Positions 1 through 8,503 of a stretch of DNA of 64,000 bases are shown in pieces. The notes below the pieces were generated by a model. That model had not been told where the DNA came from. It did not search any database and saw nothing but the letters and a program-made list of their open reading frames with translations. Location: the NCBI RefSeq assembly GCF_002941025.1, contig NZ_PTJS01000001.1, positions 124,001 to 188,000 on the forward strand, read 5' to 3'. The translations under genes were made by a program, and so were the position numbers. Positions within the stretch are counted from its first letter, which is position 1. Every line of letters begins with the position of its first letter. Source of the DNA: Streptomyces sp. QL37 (lineage in GTDB: Bacteria; Actinomycetota; Actinomycetes; Streptomycetales; Streptomycetaceae).

Positions 1-902
1 GGCCCGCCTACCGGGCGGTGCTAGACGGTGGCTCCCTGACGCTGGAGACCGATGCGATGGTCTGGCAGCGCACCGGTGAGGACTGGTCGGACGTACGGCT
101 GACGTTGTCGACGGCCCGCTCCGCGCTCGCGGCCGAACCTCCGCGTCTCGGCGAGGACCGGCTGACGCTCACGGACCGCTCCGCCGCGGAGCGCCGCACG
201 GTCGGCGTCGAGCTGCGCGAGGAGGCGATCGGGACCCTCGGCCCGGCCCCGGTCGTCGGACTGCCGGGGGTGGACGACGGCGGCGAGGCGCGGGTGCTGC
301 GGTCCCCCGCGCGGGTCTCCGTGCCCGGTGACGGCCGCGCACACCGTGTGCCGCTGTCCGCGTTCACCACGGACGCGCGCAGTGAGTACGCCTGCTCCCC
401 CGAGCTGTCGCCCCTGGTCACCCGGGTCGTACGGATCGACAACCTGGCCGGCCACGCGCTGCTCGCCGGTCCCGTGGATCTCGTCCGCGACAGCGGGTTC
501 GCCGGGCGCGGCACGCTGGAGTTCGCCGCCCCGGGCGCCCCGGTCGAGCTCGCTTTCGGCAGCTGCGACGACCACCGGGTGGTCCGGGACGCCGAGGAGT
601 CACGGGACACCGCGGGAATCACCCAGCGGACCGTGATCACCCGTACGGTCCGACTGCACCTTTCCCGCTTCTCCGCCCCCGGCGAGGAGGACGACCGGGT
701 GGTGACCCTGCGGGAGCGGATCCCGGTCTCCGAGGTCTCGGCCGTGGAAATACGCCTGCGGAAGGAATCGTGCTCCCCTGAGCCCGATGCGGTCGACGCC
801 GAAGGCATCGCCCGCTGGGACGTCGCTCTCCCACCCGGCGGCCGGCGCACGGTCACTCTGACCTACGAGTTGTCCGCGAGCGCCAAGGTCACCGGTCTCT
901 GA
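1..902 (+). CDS. DUF4139 domain protein, C-terminal part (5' end outside window)
   Basis: The reading frame is open from the window edge and stops at 900-902, so the N-terminus is missing. The visible part resembles the DUF4139 C-terminal beta-rich domain of the mucoidy-inhibitor MuiA-like family. Supporting features are phrases such as 'AMVWQRTGEDWSDVRLTLST' near the start and a final 'GGRRTVTLTYELSA' strand, which is the usual end of these proteins. No signal peptide, membrane segment or catalytic motif is visible in this part. The biochemical role of the family is not established. It points toward the convergent DUF427 gene with a 32-nt gap. Confidence 0.7.
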   Translation, partial: PAYRAVLDGGSLTLETDAMVWQRTGEDWSDVRLTLSTARSALAAEPPRLGEDRLTLTDRSAAERRTVGVELREEAIGTLGPAPVVGLPGVDDGGEARVLRSPARVSVPGDGRAHRVPLSAFTTDARSEYACSPELSPLVTRVVRIDNLAGHALLAGPVDLVRDSGFAGRGTLEFAAPGAPVELAFGSCDDHRVVRDAEESRDTAGITQRTVITRTVRLHLSRFSAPGEEDDRVVTLRERIPVSEVSAVEIRLRKESCSPEPDAVDAEGIARWDVALPPGGRRTVTLTYELSASAKVTGL

Positions 903-934
903 GCTCTCCCCCGGATCCGGGGCAGCGCGTTGCT

Positions 935-1711
935 CTACCCGGCGGGGGCCGAGGGCCGTGGCAGCGGTGTCCCGTCGACGGAAAGATCGACACGTTCGTT
1001 GTAGAACGCGACCATTCCCGCGACGCGATGGGCGTGGATCGTCGGGAAGTCGTACGCCCAGGCGATGTCCGAGTGGGCGGCTGCGTCACCGGTGAACGAC
1101 CAGTAGCCGCTCGTCGTGCCCTTGTACGGGCAGCGGGTCACCGTGTCGGAGCGACGCAACCGGGTCCAGTCGACGTGCGTGCGGTCGAGGTAGTACCGGG
1201 TGGGCAGGCCGGTCTCGAACAGCTTGACGCAGTGGGGGGCTTCCGCCAGCACGACGCCGTCCAGCTCCACGCGGACGCTGCTGGACGAACTCAGCGCGTC
1301 CACCCGGGAGTAGGGGCTCCTCGGATGGACGAAGACCGGCTCGTCCTCCTCGAACCAGGAGTCCAGCGCCTCCCATTCGAAGCGGACGGTGCCTCGCAGA
1401 CGTGCCGGCGCGCCGTGGTCCCACACCCATGCCGCACCATGGCGGACCTCGGATCCGGCCTGCAGAGTGTGCCGCCGCGCAGGCCCGGCACCCAGCTGTT
1501 CCAGGTGGTCGTCGTCGGTGAGCACAGCGTCGACCAAGTCGGCTGCCGGGATGCTGAACTGGGGGTAGGCGGACCATTCCCACACGTACAGCGCACGCCG
1601 GGTGTCGAAGGCGACACGACCACCGATCGTCCCCCTGATACGCCGCGGCACGGGTTCGACATGCCCGACCGGGACGATCGAGCTCGGGTATTGCACACTC
1701 TCGGCCGCCAT
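935..1711 (-). CDS. DUF427 domain-containing protein
   Basis: A 258-residue protein holding DUF427 segments in tandem. The better conserved one is in the C-terminal half, with 'VLAEAPHCVKLFETGLPTRY' and 'CPYKGTTSGYWSF', phrases typical of the family. The N-terminal half has a related segment ('VAFDTRRALYVWEW'). I chose the ATG at 1711 because a GAGG ribosome-binding site lies about 5 nt upstream; an in-frame start at 1789 would add 26 poorly conserved residues. The protein is soluble. DUF427 has no assigned reaction. It is convergent with the DUF4139 gene. Confidence 0.8.
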   Translation of the reverse strand: MAAESVQYPSSIVPVGHVEPVPRRIRGTIGGRVAFDTRRALYVWEWSAYPQFSIPAADLVDAVLTDDDHLEQLGAGPARRHTLQAGSEVRHGAAWVWDHGAPARLRGTVRFEWEALDSWFEEDEPVFVHPRSPYSRVDALSSSSSVRVELDGVVLAEAPHCVKLFETGLPTRYYLDRTHVDWTRLRRSDTVTRCPYKGTTSGYWSFTGDAAAHSDIAWAYDFPTIHAHRVAGMVAFYNERVDLSVDGTPLPRPSAPAG

Positions 1712-1887
1712 GGTCGCCTCGGTCCACTCGTCCTGCTCGCGCCCCGGCACCTGTCCGGGATCCTCCCTTTCGTCCGGAACACTACTCAATACGCAGGTCG
1801 CGGCACCTCAAGCACACGCCCCGCACGATGCCCGGGAGCCCGGATCGCCGCAGGGGAGCTCCCCACCGTGGGCGGGCCGACCCCGCG

Positions 1888-4002
1888 TCATCCGTTCCGT
1901 GACTCCGTCACCGAGGCCTCGACCCGGTTCATCTGCTCGCTGAGGCTCGTCATCCACACCTCGAGATCGACGGACAGGGACGCCGGCGAGTATCCCTCCG
2001 GTTCCCGCACGGAGCGGGGATCGGAAGCCGGGTGACCACCGGTGAGCAGCGAGGCGATCCGGTCGGCATCCGCCTTCAGCTCGGCTGCGGAGGCGCGGGC
2101 CCAGGCCGCGGACGGGTTCGGCGGGCCGATGCCCGGACGGAGACCGAAGCGGGGCAGCCGGTGTGCGCCCATGAGCATGTGGTTGGCGACCATGAGCACC
2201 GCGTGCCAGTCGGGACCGGCATGCTCCGAGGCGCTTCCGGACTCGCTGCGGTACTGGGCGTACGCCGCCTCGGCAAGGCGGAGCCGGTGCAGGCTCGGCA
2301 GGGTCCGCGGTGAAGCCCGTGATCCCGCCGACGGAACCAGCAGCACCTCCGCGGTCGGCGGCACCAGCGCGCCGCAGGACCGCATCAGTCCGGCCATGGC
2401 GCGACGGACTTCGCGGCGCGCCCCGGCGGGCCAGGCCAGGAGTCCGCACAGGAGGCCGATCACGCTCCCGGTCGCGACATCTACCAACCGCGCCTCGGAC
2501 AACCGCCAGGTGACAGGCGCCAACTGGGCGAACGCGGTGGCGACGACCAGGGTGAACAGGCCTTGCGTACAGGCGATCCCCAGCATCGGCCCCAGGGAGA
2601 ACCCCACCAGCATCACGGGTGCGAGCAGCGCGGCGTACGCGTCGGTGTGCGACCCGAGCCCGATCAGGAGCGCTCCCGCCACCAGGGCCCCCACAGCGTT
2701 CCCGGCCAGAGCGCGGCGGACCGCCTGCCAGGTCGCGCCCACCGTCGTGCGCCCGAGGGTCAGCACGGCGAGGAGCACCCAGAACCCGTGGGACAGGTCG
2801 AGAGAACCCGCCACCAGCCGGGCGGCCGCGAGGCCCAGTGCGATCCGCGCGGCGTTCTGGAAGGTCACCGACCGCAGAGTCACGTTCCCGAGGACGCGCC
2901 GGGCCCACAGCCTCGGGGTGGAGAGCTCGGCGTACCAGAACAGGTCGCGTGGGGCGGGCGCGGCTGCGGGGCTGCCGTTCGCGGCGATATCGACGGCGAC
3001 CTCCACGATCCGCGCCGATTCGGCCAGCGCCAGCACCCGCGACTGCCGTCGCAGCACGGCGGTCGGGGGCGTCCGGCCCGACGTGCGGGGACCGTGGGCA
3101 CCGGGGGCAGGCGCGCCCGACGCGAGCCGGATGCGTTCCGACTGGAAGCCGCGCATCGCCTGCTCGAGTGCTCCGGGCACCGGTGGAGGGTGCCCGGAGC
3201 GCAGAGAACGCGCGCAGGCGTCGCACAGCTCCGCGACCCGGCCGAGGAGGGTGGCCGACGCAGGATCCGCAGCCACCGGTGACATCGCGGCGAGCGTGGC
3301 CAACTGGTCCAGAAGTCGGCGTACCGCGCGGCCGGCCTGTTCCAGTGCTCGATCCGTCCGGCCCGGACCGGCGGGGCGTTCCGCCGGGGGGACTCGTGAG
3401 AGTCGCATGCTCGCTCCCGCCTCCCGCAGCCTCTCCGGCGGGACCTCGCCCGTGGAAGCCCCGCGGGCCGCCGTTCCGAGCGCGGCCGCGAGCCGTTCCC
3501 GGAAGGAGGGGACGGGTGGATCCGGCAGCAGAATCTCGGTGGCCGCGAGGAGCAGCACCCCCACGGTCAGCCCCACGAGCCGATCCCCCAGCGTTTCCGG
3601 AGCGTAGGGCGGGAAGCAGGCGAGGACGTAGAAGAGCTGAAGGCCTGGGGCGGCTCCCGCCGGCCGCGGGCCGGCCACCGCCGCGAACGCCAGCAGGAAG
3701 CCGATGGCGAGCATTCCGCCTGTCGCGGCCCAGGTGTCCACCGCGAGCAAGGTCCCCAGGGCCGCCAGAGCGAGTGCCGGGGGCAGCACCCGCAGCACCA
3801 CGAAGGCCTGCCGGCGGCCGGATCCGGGGATGACGGAGAGCAGGCCGACGGCGATGGGCGCGAAGAGTGCGTAGAGCGCCGCGGCCGGCCGTTCGGCGGC
3901 GTACAGGAGCGGGTAGAAACCGACGCTCGCCGCGATGGTCACCCGCAGGGACCTGCGCAGGATCACTCCCCTCGCGACCGCGGTGGTCACGCTCGCGTCC
4001 AT
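1888..4002 (-). CDS. FUSC-family inner-membrane protein (aromatic acid exporter-like)
   Basis: About 704 residues with the two-block membrane topology of the FUSC/YccS/AaeB family. A first cluster of hydrophobic helices occupies roughly residues 15-160, a soluble Ala/Arg-rich middle domain roughly 170-370, and a second cluster roughly 380-530. A cytoplasmic C-terminal part follows. Family members are efflux or membrane-stress proteins; the substrate here is unknown. The start at 4002 follows a GGAGGG ribosome-binding site, whereas the upstream GTG at 4023 has none. The gene is divergent from the yhf cluster, with about 270 nt between starts. A second FUSC protein is at 32329-34161. Confidence 0.75.
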   Translation of the reverse strand: MDASVTTAVARGVILRRSLRVTIAASVGFYPLLYAAERPAAALYALFAPIAVGLLSVIPGSGRRQAFVVLRVLPPALALAALGTLLAVDTWAATGGMLAIGFLLAFAAVAGPRPAGAAPGLQLFYVLACFPPYAPETLGDRLVGLTVGVLLLAATEILLPDPPVPSFRERLAAALGTAARGASTGEVPPERLREAGASMRLSRVPPAERPAGPGRTDRALEQAGRAVRRLLDQLATLAAMSPVAADPASATLLGRVAELCDACARSLRSGHPPPVPGALEQAMRGFQSERIRLASGAPAPGAHGPRTSGRTPPTAVLRRQSRVLALAESARIVEVAVDIAANGSPAAAPAPRDLFWYAELSTPRLWARRVLGNVTLRSVTFQNAARIALGLAAARLVAGSLDLSHGFWVLLAVLTLGRTTVGATWQAVRRALAGNAVGALVAGALLIGLGSHTDAYAALLAPVMLVGFSLGPMLGIACTQGLFTLVVATAFAQLAPVTWRLSEARLVDVATGSVIGLLCGLLAWPAGARREVRRAMAGLMRSCGALVPPTAEVLLVPSAGSRASPRTLPSLHRLRLAEAAYAQYRSESGSASEHAGPDWHAVLMVANHMLMGAHRLPRFGLRPGIGPPNPSAAWARASAAELKADADRIASLLTGGHPASDPRSVREPEGYSPASLSVDLEVWMTSLSEQMNRVEASVTESRNG

Positions 4003-4238
4003 GTCATACCGGGCCCTCCACACGCCGCGGGCCGACGCGGGAGTGGCGCACGAGGCGTGGCTGTGCGCTCATGCGGGCACTCCCCTCTCCCGGCGAGGAA
4101 CCTCGGCGGTGACTCGTGTGCGGCCGCTGCCGCCATTGTCGATCGGCGCCCGGCCTCCCGCTCGCGGTGCCGGACCTCGCGGACCGCAGCCCATCCGCCG
4201 GCCCGGCCGATGGGCCGGATTCCCGGTGAGCGAACTCC

Positions 4239-4277
4239 TTGTGAATATCCAGGATCCTGTTTACTGTTTGATTCGTG
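4239..4277 (+). promoter_or_regulatory. yhfZ promoter with palindromic operator and leaderless GTG start
   Basis: A -35-like TTGTGA (4239-4244) and a -10-like TACTGT (4262-4267) are separated by exactly 17 nt. The GTG start of yhfZ begins 8 nt after the -10 box, at 4275, and there is no Shine-Dalgarno sequence. This is the geometry expected for a leaderless transcript. Between the boxes lies the perfect palindrome CAGGATCCTG (4250-4259). The block 4250-4273 recurs almost unchanged at 5275-5297 upstream of the next gene, suggesting an operator bound by YhfZ itself. The boxes and repeat are read directly; the regulator assignment is inference. Confidence 0.6.
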
Positions 4278-5213
4278 AACGACCTGGACGACCGCTTCCT
4301 CACCCGTAACGGCCTCGCCGCCCGGCAGCTCGCCGCCGTGCTCCTGCATCACGAGCCGGACACCCGCCTGCCCCGGGTGAGGGACTTCGCGGAGCAGCTG
4401 GGCTGCGGAAACGGCACCGTCCAGGCGGCCCTCCAACTGCTGGAGCAGTCGGGAGCCATCTCCACCACCGCGCGCGGCCACCTCGGCACGTTCCTCGTCC
4501 GTTCCGACCGCACCATCCTGTGGCGGCTGTCGGGTCTCGGCACCCTGCTCGCCGCCATGCCTCTCCCCTACTCACGGCGGTACGAGGGCTTGGCGACCGG
4601 GCTGCGCGGCGCCTTCGAGGAGGCGGGCGCACCGTTCGCCGTCACGTTCATGCGGGGCGCCGGCGCCCGGACAGCGGCGCTGCTGGAAGGCAAGGTCGAT
4701 CTGGTCGTGCTGTCGCGTTTCGCCGCCGACCGGCTGACCGGGGAGCACCCGGTGGAGCTGGTGGCCGACCTCGGACCGGCCACCTACGTGGGCGCGCACG
4801 GCATGCTCGTGCGGCGGGGGACCGATCTGGAGGCGTCAGGACTGCGGGTCGCCATCGACCACACCTCGGAGGACCTGCGCATGCTCGTGGAGCGCGTCTT
4901 CGCCGGCCGGGAGGACATCGTGTGGCGGGAGACCTCGTACATGCAACTGCCCGACCTGTTCTCCCGTGGCGAGGTGGACGCGACCGTCTGGAATCTCGAC
5001 GAGGCACAGCACCGGATCGGACCGGGTGTCGAGGTACTTCCGCTCGGCGACGAGGTCACCCGTGAGCTGGCACTGCGCAACTCCAGTGCCGCGGTGATCT
5101 GCCGGTCGGACGGGGCGGAGGCGCTGGCCGCGATCCGCGCGTCGCTCGATCTGTCCCTGGTGAAGCGGCTGCAGGGCGAGGTCCTGAGGGGTGAGCGCGT
5201 GCCCTCGTACTGA
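4275..5213 (+). CDS. yhfZ: YhfZ-family GntR-like transcriptional regulator
   Basis: 312 residues. An N-terminal winged helix-turn-helix (about residues 10-70, with 'LPRVRDFAEQLGCGNGTVQAAL') is followed by a periplasmic-binding-like effector domain (about 85-310) of the YhfZ C-terminal type. This is the same two-domain plan as E. coli YhfZ, the presumed regulator of the yhf operon. It is the first gene of the co-directional cluster, and the next gene has its own copy of the operator motif, so autoregulation plus control of the structural genes is likely. The GTG start is supported by the promoter lying directly in front. The effector is unknown, probably a substrate or intermediate of the encoded pathway. 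Confidence 0.8.
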   Translation: MNDLDDRFLTRNGLAARQLAAVLLHHEPDTRLPRVRDFAEQLGCGNGTVQAALQLLEQSGAISTTARGHLGTFLVRSDRTILWRLSGLGTLLAAMPLPYSRRYEGLATGLRGAFEEAGAPFAVTFMRGAGARTAALLEGKVDLVVLSRFAADRLTGEHPVELVADLGPATYVGAHGMLVRRGTDLEASGLRVAIDHTSEDLRMLVERVFAGREDIVWRETSYMQLPDLFSRGEVDATVWNLDEAQHRIGPGVEVLPLGDEVTRELALRNSSAAVICRSDGAEALAAIRASLDLSLVKRLQGEVLRGERVPSY

Positions 5214-5274
5214 CCGGCCGGCGACGGGGTGACCGGTGTCCCGGTTCTCCGGAGCGTCGCGCGGCCGCAAAATA

Positions 5275-5297
5275 CAGAATCCTGGTTACTGTTGATT
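5275..5297 (+). promoter_or_regulatory. Second copy of the yhf operator motif, upstream of yhfY
   Basis: CAGAATCCTGGTTACTGTTGATT here matches 4250-4273 (CAGGATCCTG..TTACTGTT(T)GATT) at all but two or three positions. It includes the TACTGT -10-like box (5287-5292) and the CAG-N4-CTG half-palindrome. It is followed by an AGGAGG ribosome-binding site at 5300-5305, six nt before the yhfY ATG. This copy therefore probably drives the structural genes with a short leader, whereas the first drives yhfZ. Confidence 0.55.
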
Positions 5298-5311
5298 TTA
5301 GGAGGTTCATC

Positions 5312-5716
5312 ATGGACGACCAGCTCGCACTGAGGCTCCAGCTCTTCCGCGAGGGCGGTCAGGTGAGGCCCGAGGTTGCTGATTTCGTCACGGCCGAGCT
5401 GACCTCGCTGGAGTCCGAGGGCCTGACCGTCACCGAAGCGACGGCAGGGATGCTCACCAGTCATCTGATGATGGCCCTCGGCCGGCTCCTGGACGGTCAG
5501 CCGATCGAGCAGTTCCTCACCGACGACCAGGTCGCCGCGGAGCTCGCCGGGCACCCCGATGCGGTGGCCCGCGCCCGTGCCGTCTCGGTCCGCGCCGAGA
5601 GGCAGCTGGGAGCCGCGCTCCCCGAGTCCGAGGTCAACTTCCTCGGCATGCACCTGGCCGTCCTGGCTCAGCAGCCCCCTTCCGCACCCGCGTCCGGACC
5701 CGCCGCGGCCGGCTGA
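5312..5716 (+). CDS. yhfY: YhfY-like PRD-domain protein
   Basis: 134 residues forming a single PTS-regulation-domain (PRD)-like helical bundle. It has histidines at the usual kinds of position: 'TSHLMMALGRL' in the first half and 'NFLGMHLAVL' near the end. No DNA-binding domain is attached, as in E. coli YhfY, a stand-alone PRD protein. PRDs are normally phosphorylated on histidine by PTS components; whether that happens here is unknown. ATG at 5312 with a strong AGGAGG. It follows YhfZ by 98 nt with its own promoter motif and precedes yhfU by 49 nt. Confidence 0.75.
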   Translation: MDDQLALRLQLFREGGQVRPEVADFVTAELTSLESEGLTVTEATAGMLTSHLMMALGRLLDGQPIEQFLTDDQVAAELAGHPDAVARARAVSVRAERQLGAALPESEVNFLGMHLAVLAQQPPSAPASGPAAAG

Positions 5717-5765
5717 CCGGTCCTCTCGTCCCGTAACACCAACCGCTACAGAGAGAAGAGCAGTG

Positions 5766-6122
5766 ATGACGAAGATCCTCACGGGTGGAGTCGGCAAGGT
5801 CGAGGTCACCCAGGTCATCGGCGGGCTCGGCATCGACGCCGTCGACATCGTCCCCTCCAGCGACATGGACGCCGCGATGAAACTCCGGATGGGCCAGGCC
5901 GACTACTACCTGGGCACCTGTCACACGGGAGCCGGCGCCTCCCTGGGCGTACTCGTCGGCCTCATGGGCAGCGCTGCCTGTCACACCTTCGGGCGGAGCG
6001 TTCCCACCGAGGAGGAGATCACCGCTCTGCTCGACGACGGCAAGAAGGTCTTCGGCTTCTCGATGGACCAGATCGACGCCATCGCCCCCCTCATGGCACG
6101 CGCCATCGCCGCCCGCGGCTGA
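5766..6122 (+). CDS. yhfU: YhfU-like DUF2620 protein
   Basis: 118 residues beginning 'MTKILTGGVGKVEVTQ', which matches the DUF2620/YhfU family. A small Rossmann-like N-terminus is followed by a cysteine/glycine stretch 'YYLGTCHTGAGASLGVLVGL' and an acidic C-terminal helix. The start at 5766 is the only one that gives the family N-terminus; the ribosome-binding site is a weak purine run. It sits immediately before the large membrane protein YhfT (42-nt gap). A small soluble partner next to a polytopic protein suggests a two-component transporter, but that is inference and no function is established. Confidence 0.8.
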   Translation: MTKILTGGVGKVEVTQVIGGLGIDAVDIVPSSDMDAAMKLRMGQADYYLGTCHTGAGASLGVLVGLMGSAACHTFGRSVPTEEEITALLDDGKKVFGFSMDQIDAIAPLMARAIAARG

Positions 6123-6164
6123 CCTCGGCCTCCTCGCATCATCCCGGGCACCAAGGAGTGACTC

Positions 6165-7499
6165 GTGAGCACCACACTCGCCGCCGGCACCAGCCTCGAC
6201 TTCACGCTGGCGCAGCAACTGACCGTGATCGCCCTCTGCGCGCTGACGGCCTACATCTCGCACATGGCCCTGGCCGTCTTCAACGACGGAGTACGCCCCT
6301 TTCTCCTGGACTTCATCCAGGGGCGCACCACCCGCAGCGCGACCACGGCTGTCTCCTTCGGTCTTTCCGCGGGATTCATCTTCGGCCTGGGTGCTCCGAT
6401 GGCACTGTCCACCGGTGTGCTGAATCCGTGGCTGGTCTTTCTGCCCACCGACATCCTCGGAATGCTGTCGCCCAAGAAGTGGCTCGCCCCGATCCTGGGT
6501 GCCGCCTGGGGAGCCGTCGTCGTATTCGGGCTGAACGGCGCGAACGACGTGGCCCACGATCTCCCGGTCGACTTCCTCACCGCGATGCAGCAGATGTCGA
6601 CGCCGATCCTGTTCCTCTTCACCCTGTTCCCGGTGCTCGCCATCACCAAGCAGTTCGGCCGCGGGTGGGGCGGTGCCGCCGGAGTCCTCGAACTGGCCCT
6701 CGTCGTGCTGACGATGAAGCTGTGGCCGAACATGTTCGCCGGTGCGCTGGCCATGGCGGTCGGCGTGCTGATGCTCATCGGACTGGCCGTCTCGAAGGAC
6801 GTCAGGCAGCGCCGGGCCGACCGGACGTCGGGCGTCGTCGAGGACGTCCCGCAGGATGATCCGATGGCATCGCTCTTCAGCGCCAGCGCCGCACGTCTGC
6901 GCAGGTATCTGCCCCTTTTCATGGTGCTCGGCGCAGGGATCTGTGTGCTCGCGCAGATGCACATATTCGGCGGCGGCGAGGCGACCAGCTTCCTGATCGC
7001 GAAGGGGCAGTACTCCGAGGCCGCCCAGGTCGACTTCTACCGGGTGTTCGGCTTCATCCCGCTGATCGCGACGACCGCGCTGGCCTCCGGCGCGTACGGG
7101 ATCGCCGGATTCACGCTGGTGTATCCCATCGGCTATCTCATGCCGAACCCGTACCTGGCGGCGGTGGCCGGTGCCCTCGTGTTCGCCGCCGAAGTGCTGG
7201 CGCTCTCCTGGATCGGCAGGCTCCTCGGCAAGCTGCCCAGCGTCCGGGACTCCTCCGAGCATCTGCGCAGCGCCATCGGAGACACCCTCCAGCTCGCGAT
7301 CCTGTTCGGGTCACTGATGGCCGCGAACGCCATGGGGGGCGGGCTCGGCATCCTCGTCGTCGGCGGTCTCTACCTGCTCAACGAGGCGATGGGCCGACCG
7401 GTGGTGAGGATGGCCGCCGCGCCGGCGGCGGTGATCGTCGGCGGCATCCTCCTCAACATCCTGTACTGGCTCGACCTGTTCACGCCGCTGAAGGGCTGA
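6165..7499 (+). CDS. yhfT: YhfT-like polytopic membrane protein
   Basis: 444 residues with about ten or more predicted membrane helices across the whole length, for example 'LTVIALCALTAYISHMALAV' near residue 20 and 'LGILVVGGLYLL' near 395. A charged loop lies around residues 210-245. Family assignment rests on overall character and on its position between yhfU and php, as expected for YhfT. It is the only integral membrane protein of the cluster and therefore the likely importer. GTG start at 6165 with AAGGAG about 7 nt upstream. The substrate is unknown. Confidence 0.75.
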   Translation: MSTTLAAGTSLDFTLAQQLTVIALCALTAYISHMALAVFNDGVRPFLLDFIQGRTTRSATTAVSFGLSAGFIFGLGAPMALSTGVLNPWLVFLPTDILGMLSPKKWLAPILGAAWGAVVVFGLNGANDVAHDLPVDFLTAMQQMSTPILFLFTLFPVLAITKQFGRGWGGAAGVLELALVVLTMKLWPNMFAGALAMAVGVLMLIGLAVSKDVRQRRADRTSGVVEDVPQDDPMASLFSASAARLRRYLPLFMVLGAGICVLAQMHIFGGGEATSFLIAKGQYSEAAQVDFYRVFGFIPLIATTALASGAYGIAGFTLVYPIGYLMPNPYLAAVAGALVFAAEVLALSWIGRLLGKLPSVRDSSEHLRSAIGDTLQLAILFGSLMAANAMGGGLGILVVGGLYLLNEAMGRPVVRMAAAPAAVIVGGILLNILYWLDLFTPLKG

Positions 7500-7545
7500 C
7501 CACTTCAAGGACAGGACCGGCCCGTACGCGAAAGAAGGCCCCACG

Positions 7546-8502
7546 ATGAACCGCCCCGCACCACGCGCCCTGCGCACCGTCACCGGAGAGCTGCCCGCCG
7601 CCTCCGTGCGCGGCCCCGCCCTGGCCCACGAGCACCTGGTCCTCGACCTGGACCGTCGGGGCGACGGTGCGGCCGTCCTCCACCCGGAGCGCCACTCGGC
7701 GGCCGTGGCCGCGGAACTGGCCGCTCTGCGCGAGGCGTTCGGGCTGACCCTCGTCATCGAGCTGACCTGCCGGGGTATGGGCCGCGATGTCGGTGCCCTG
7801 GCCAGGATCTCCCGGCACTCCCAGGTCGCGGTCGTCGCCTCGACGGGCTGGTACTACGAGCCGTTCCACACACCGGAGATCGAGGCCGGCACGGTGGAGC
7901 AGCTGACCGGAGTCCTCGTCCGCGAGATCGAGGACGGCATCGGCGCGACCGGTGTACTGCCCGGTGTCCTCGGTGAGATCGGCAGCCACGGCGACGTACC
8001 GACCGCTCCCGAGGCCAAGGTGCTCCGGGCAGGTGCGCGGGCCGCGCTCGCCACCGGCCTCTCCCTCGCCACGCACGCGCAGCTCGGCCGGGGCGGACTC
8101 GCCCAGGTGGAGATCCTGACCGGTGAGGGCCTGCCCGCACACCGGATCAGCATCGGCCACCAGGACCTGCTCGATGATCCGGGCGTCCACCGTGAGCTCG
8201 CGGCGCGCGGGGCGTACGTCGCCTTCGACACCGTGGGCAAGTCGTCGTACCGCAGTGACCGGGACCGTCTCACGCTGCTGCTCGCCCTGCTGGAGGCCGG
8301 ACACGCCGATCGCGTGCTGCTCAGCTGTGACATCTCCCGCCACGGTTATCTCGTGAAGGAGGGGGGCCAGGGATACGGCCATCTCTTCGGGAGTTTCCTG
8401 CCCCGGCTCCGGGCGGCGGGCGCCGACGACGATCTGGTCGACCTGCTGACCCGCCGCAATCCGCTGCGCTTCCTGACGGGCGCGAGCGAGGAGGACAACT
8501 GA
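7546..8502 (+). CDS. php: Php: phosphotriesterase-homology metal-dependent hydrolase
   Basis: 318 residues in the phosphotriesterase branch of the amidohydrolase superfamily, a TIM barrel with a binuclear metal site. Ligands can be read off: His28 and His30 in 'LAHEHL', Glu144 in 'VLGEIG' at the position of the bridging carboxylated lysine, His177 in 'SLATHAQ', His205 in 'ISIGHQD' and Asp262 in 'LLSCDISRH'. Glutamate instead of lysine as bridging ligand is also the E. coli PHP pattern. Substrates in this branch include lactones and phosphoesters; the one here is unknown. The stop is separated by 1 nt from the yhfS ATG, so the two are translationally coupled. Confidence 0.85.
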   Translation: MNRPAPRALRTVTGELPAASVRGPALAHEHLVLDLDRRGDGAAVLHPERHSAAVAAELAALREAFGLTLVIELTCRGMGRDVGALARISRHSQVAVVASTGWYYEPFHTPEIEAGTVEQLTGVLVREIEDGIGATGVLPGVLGEIGSHGDVPTAPEAKVLRAGARAALATGLSLATHAQLGRGGLAQVEILTGEGLPAHRISIGHQDLLDDPGVHRELAARGAYVAFDTVGKSSYRSDRDRLTLLLALLEAGHADRVLLSCDISRHGYLVKEGGQGYGHLFGSFLPRLRAAGADDDLVDLLTRRNPLRFLTGASEEDN

Positions 8503-8503
8503 C

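Noticed and set aside
5634..7262. 542-codon minus frame over yhfU and yhfT
   Set aside because: Antisense shadow rich in Gly/Glu/His/Arg, opposite strongly supported genes.
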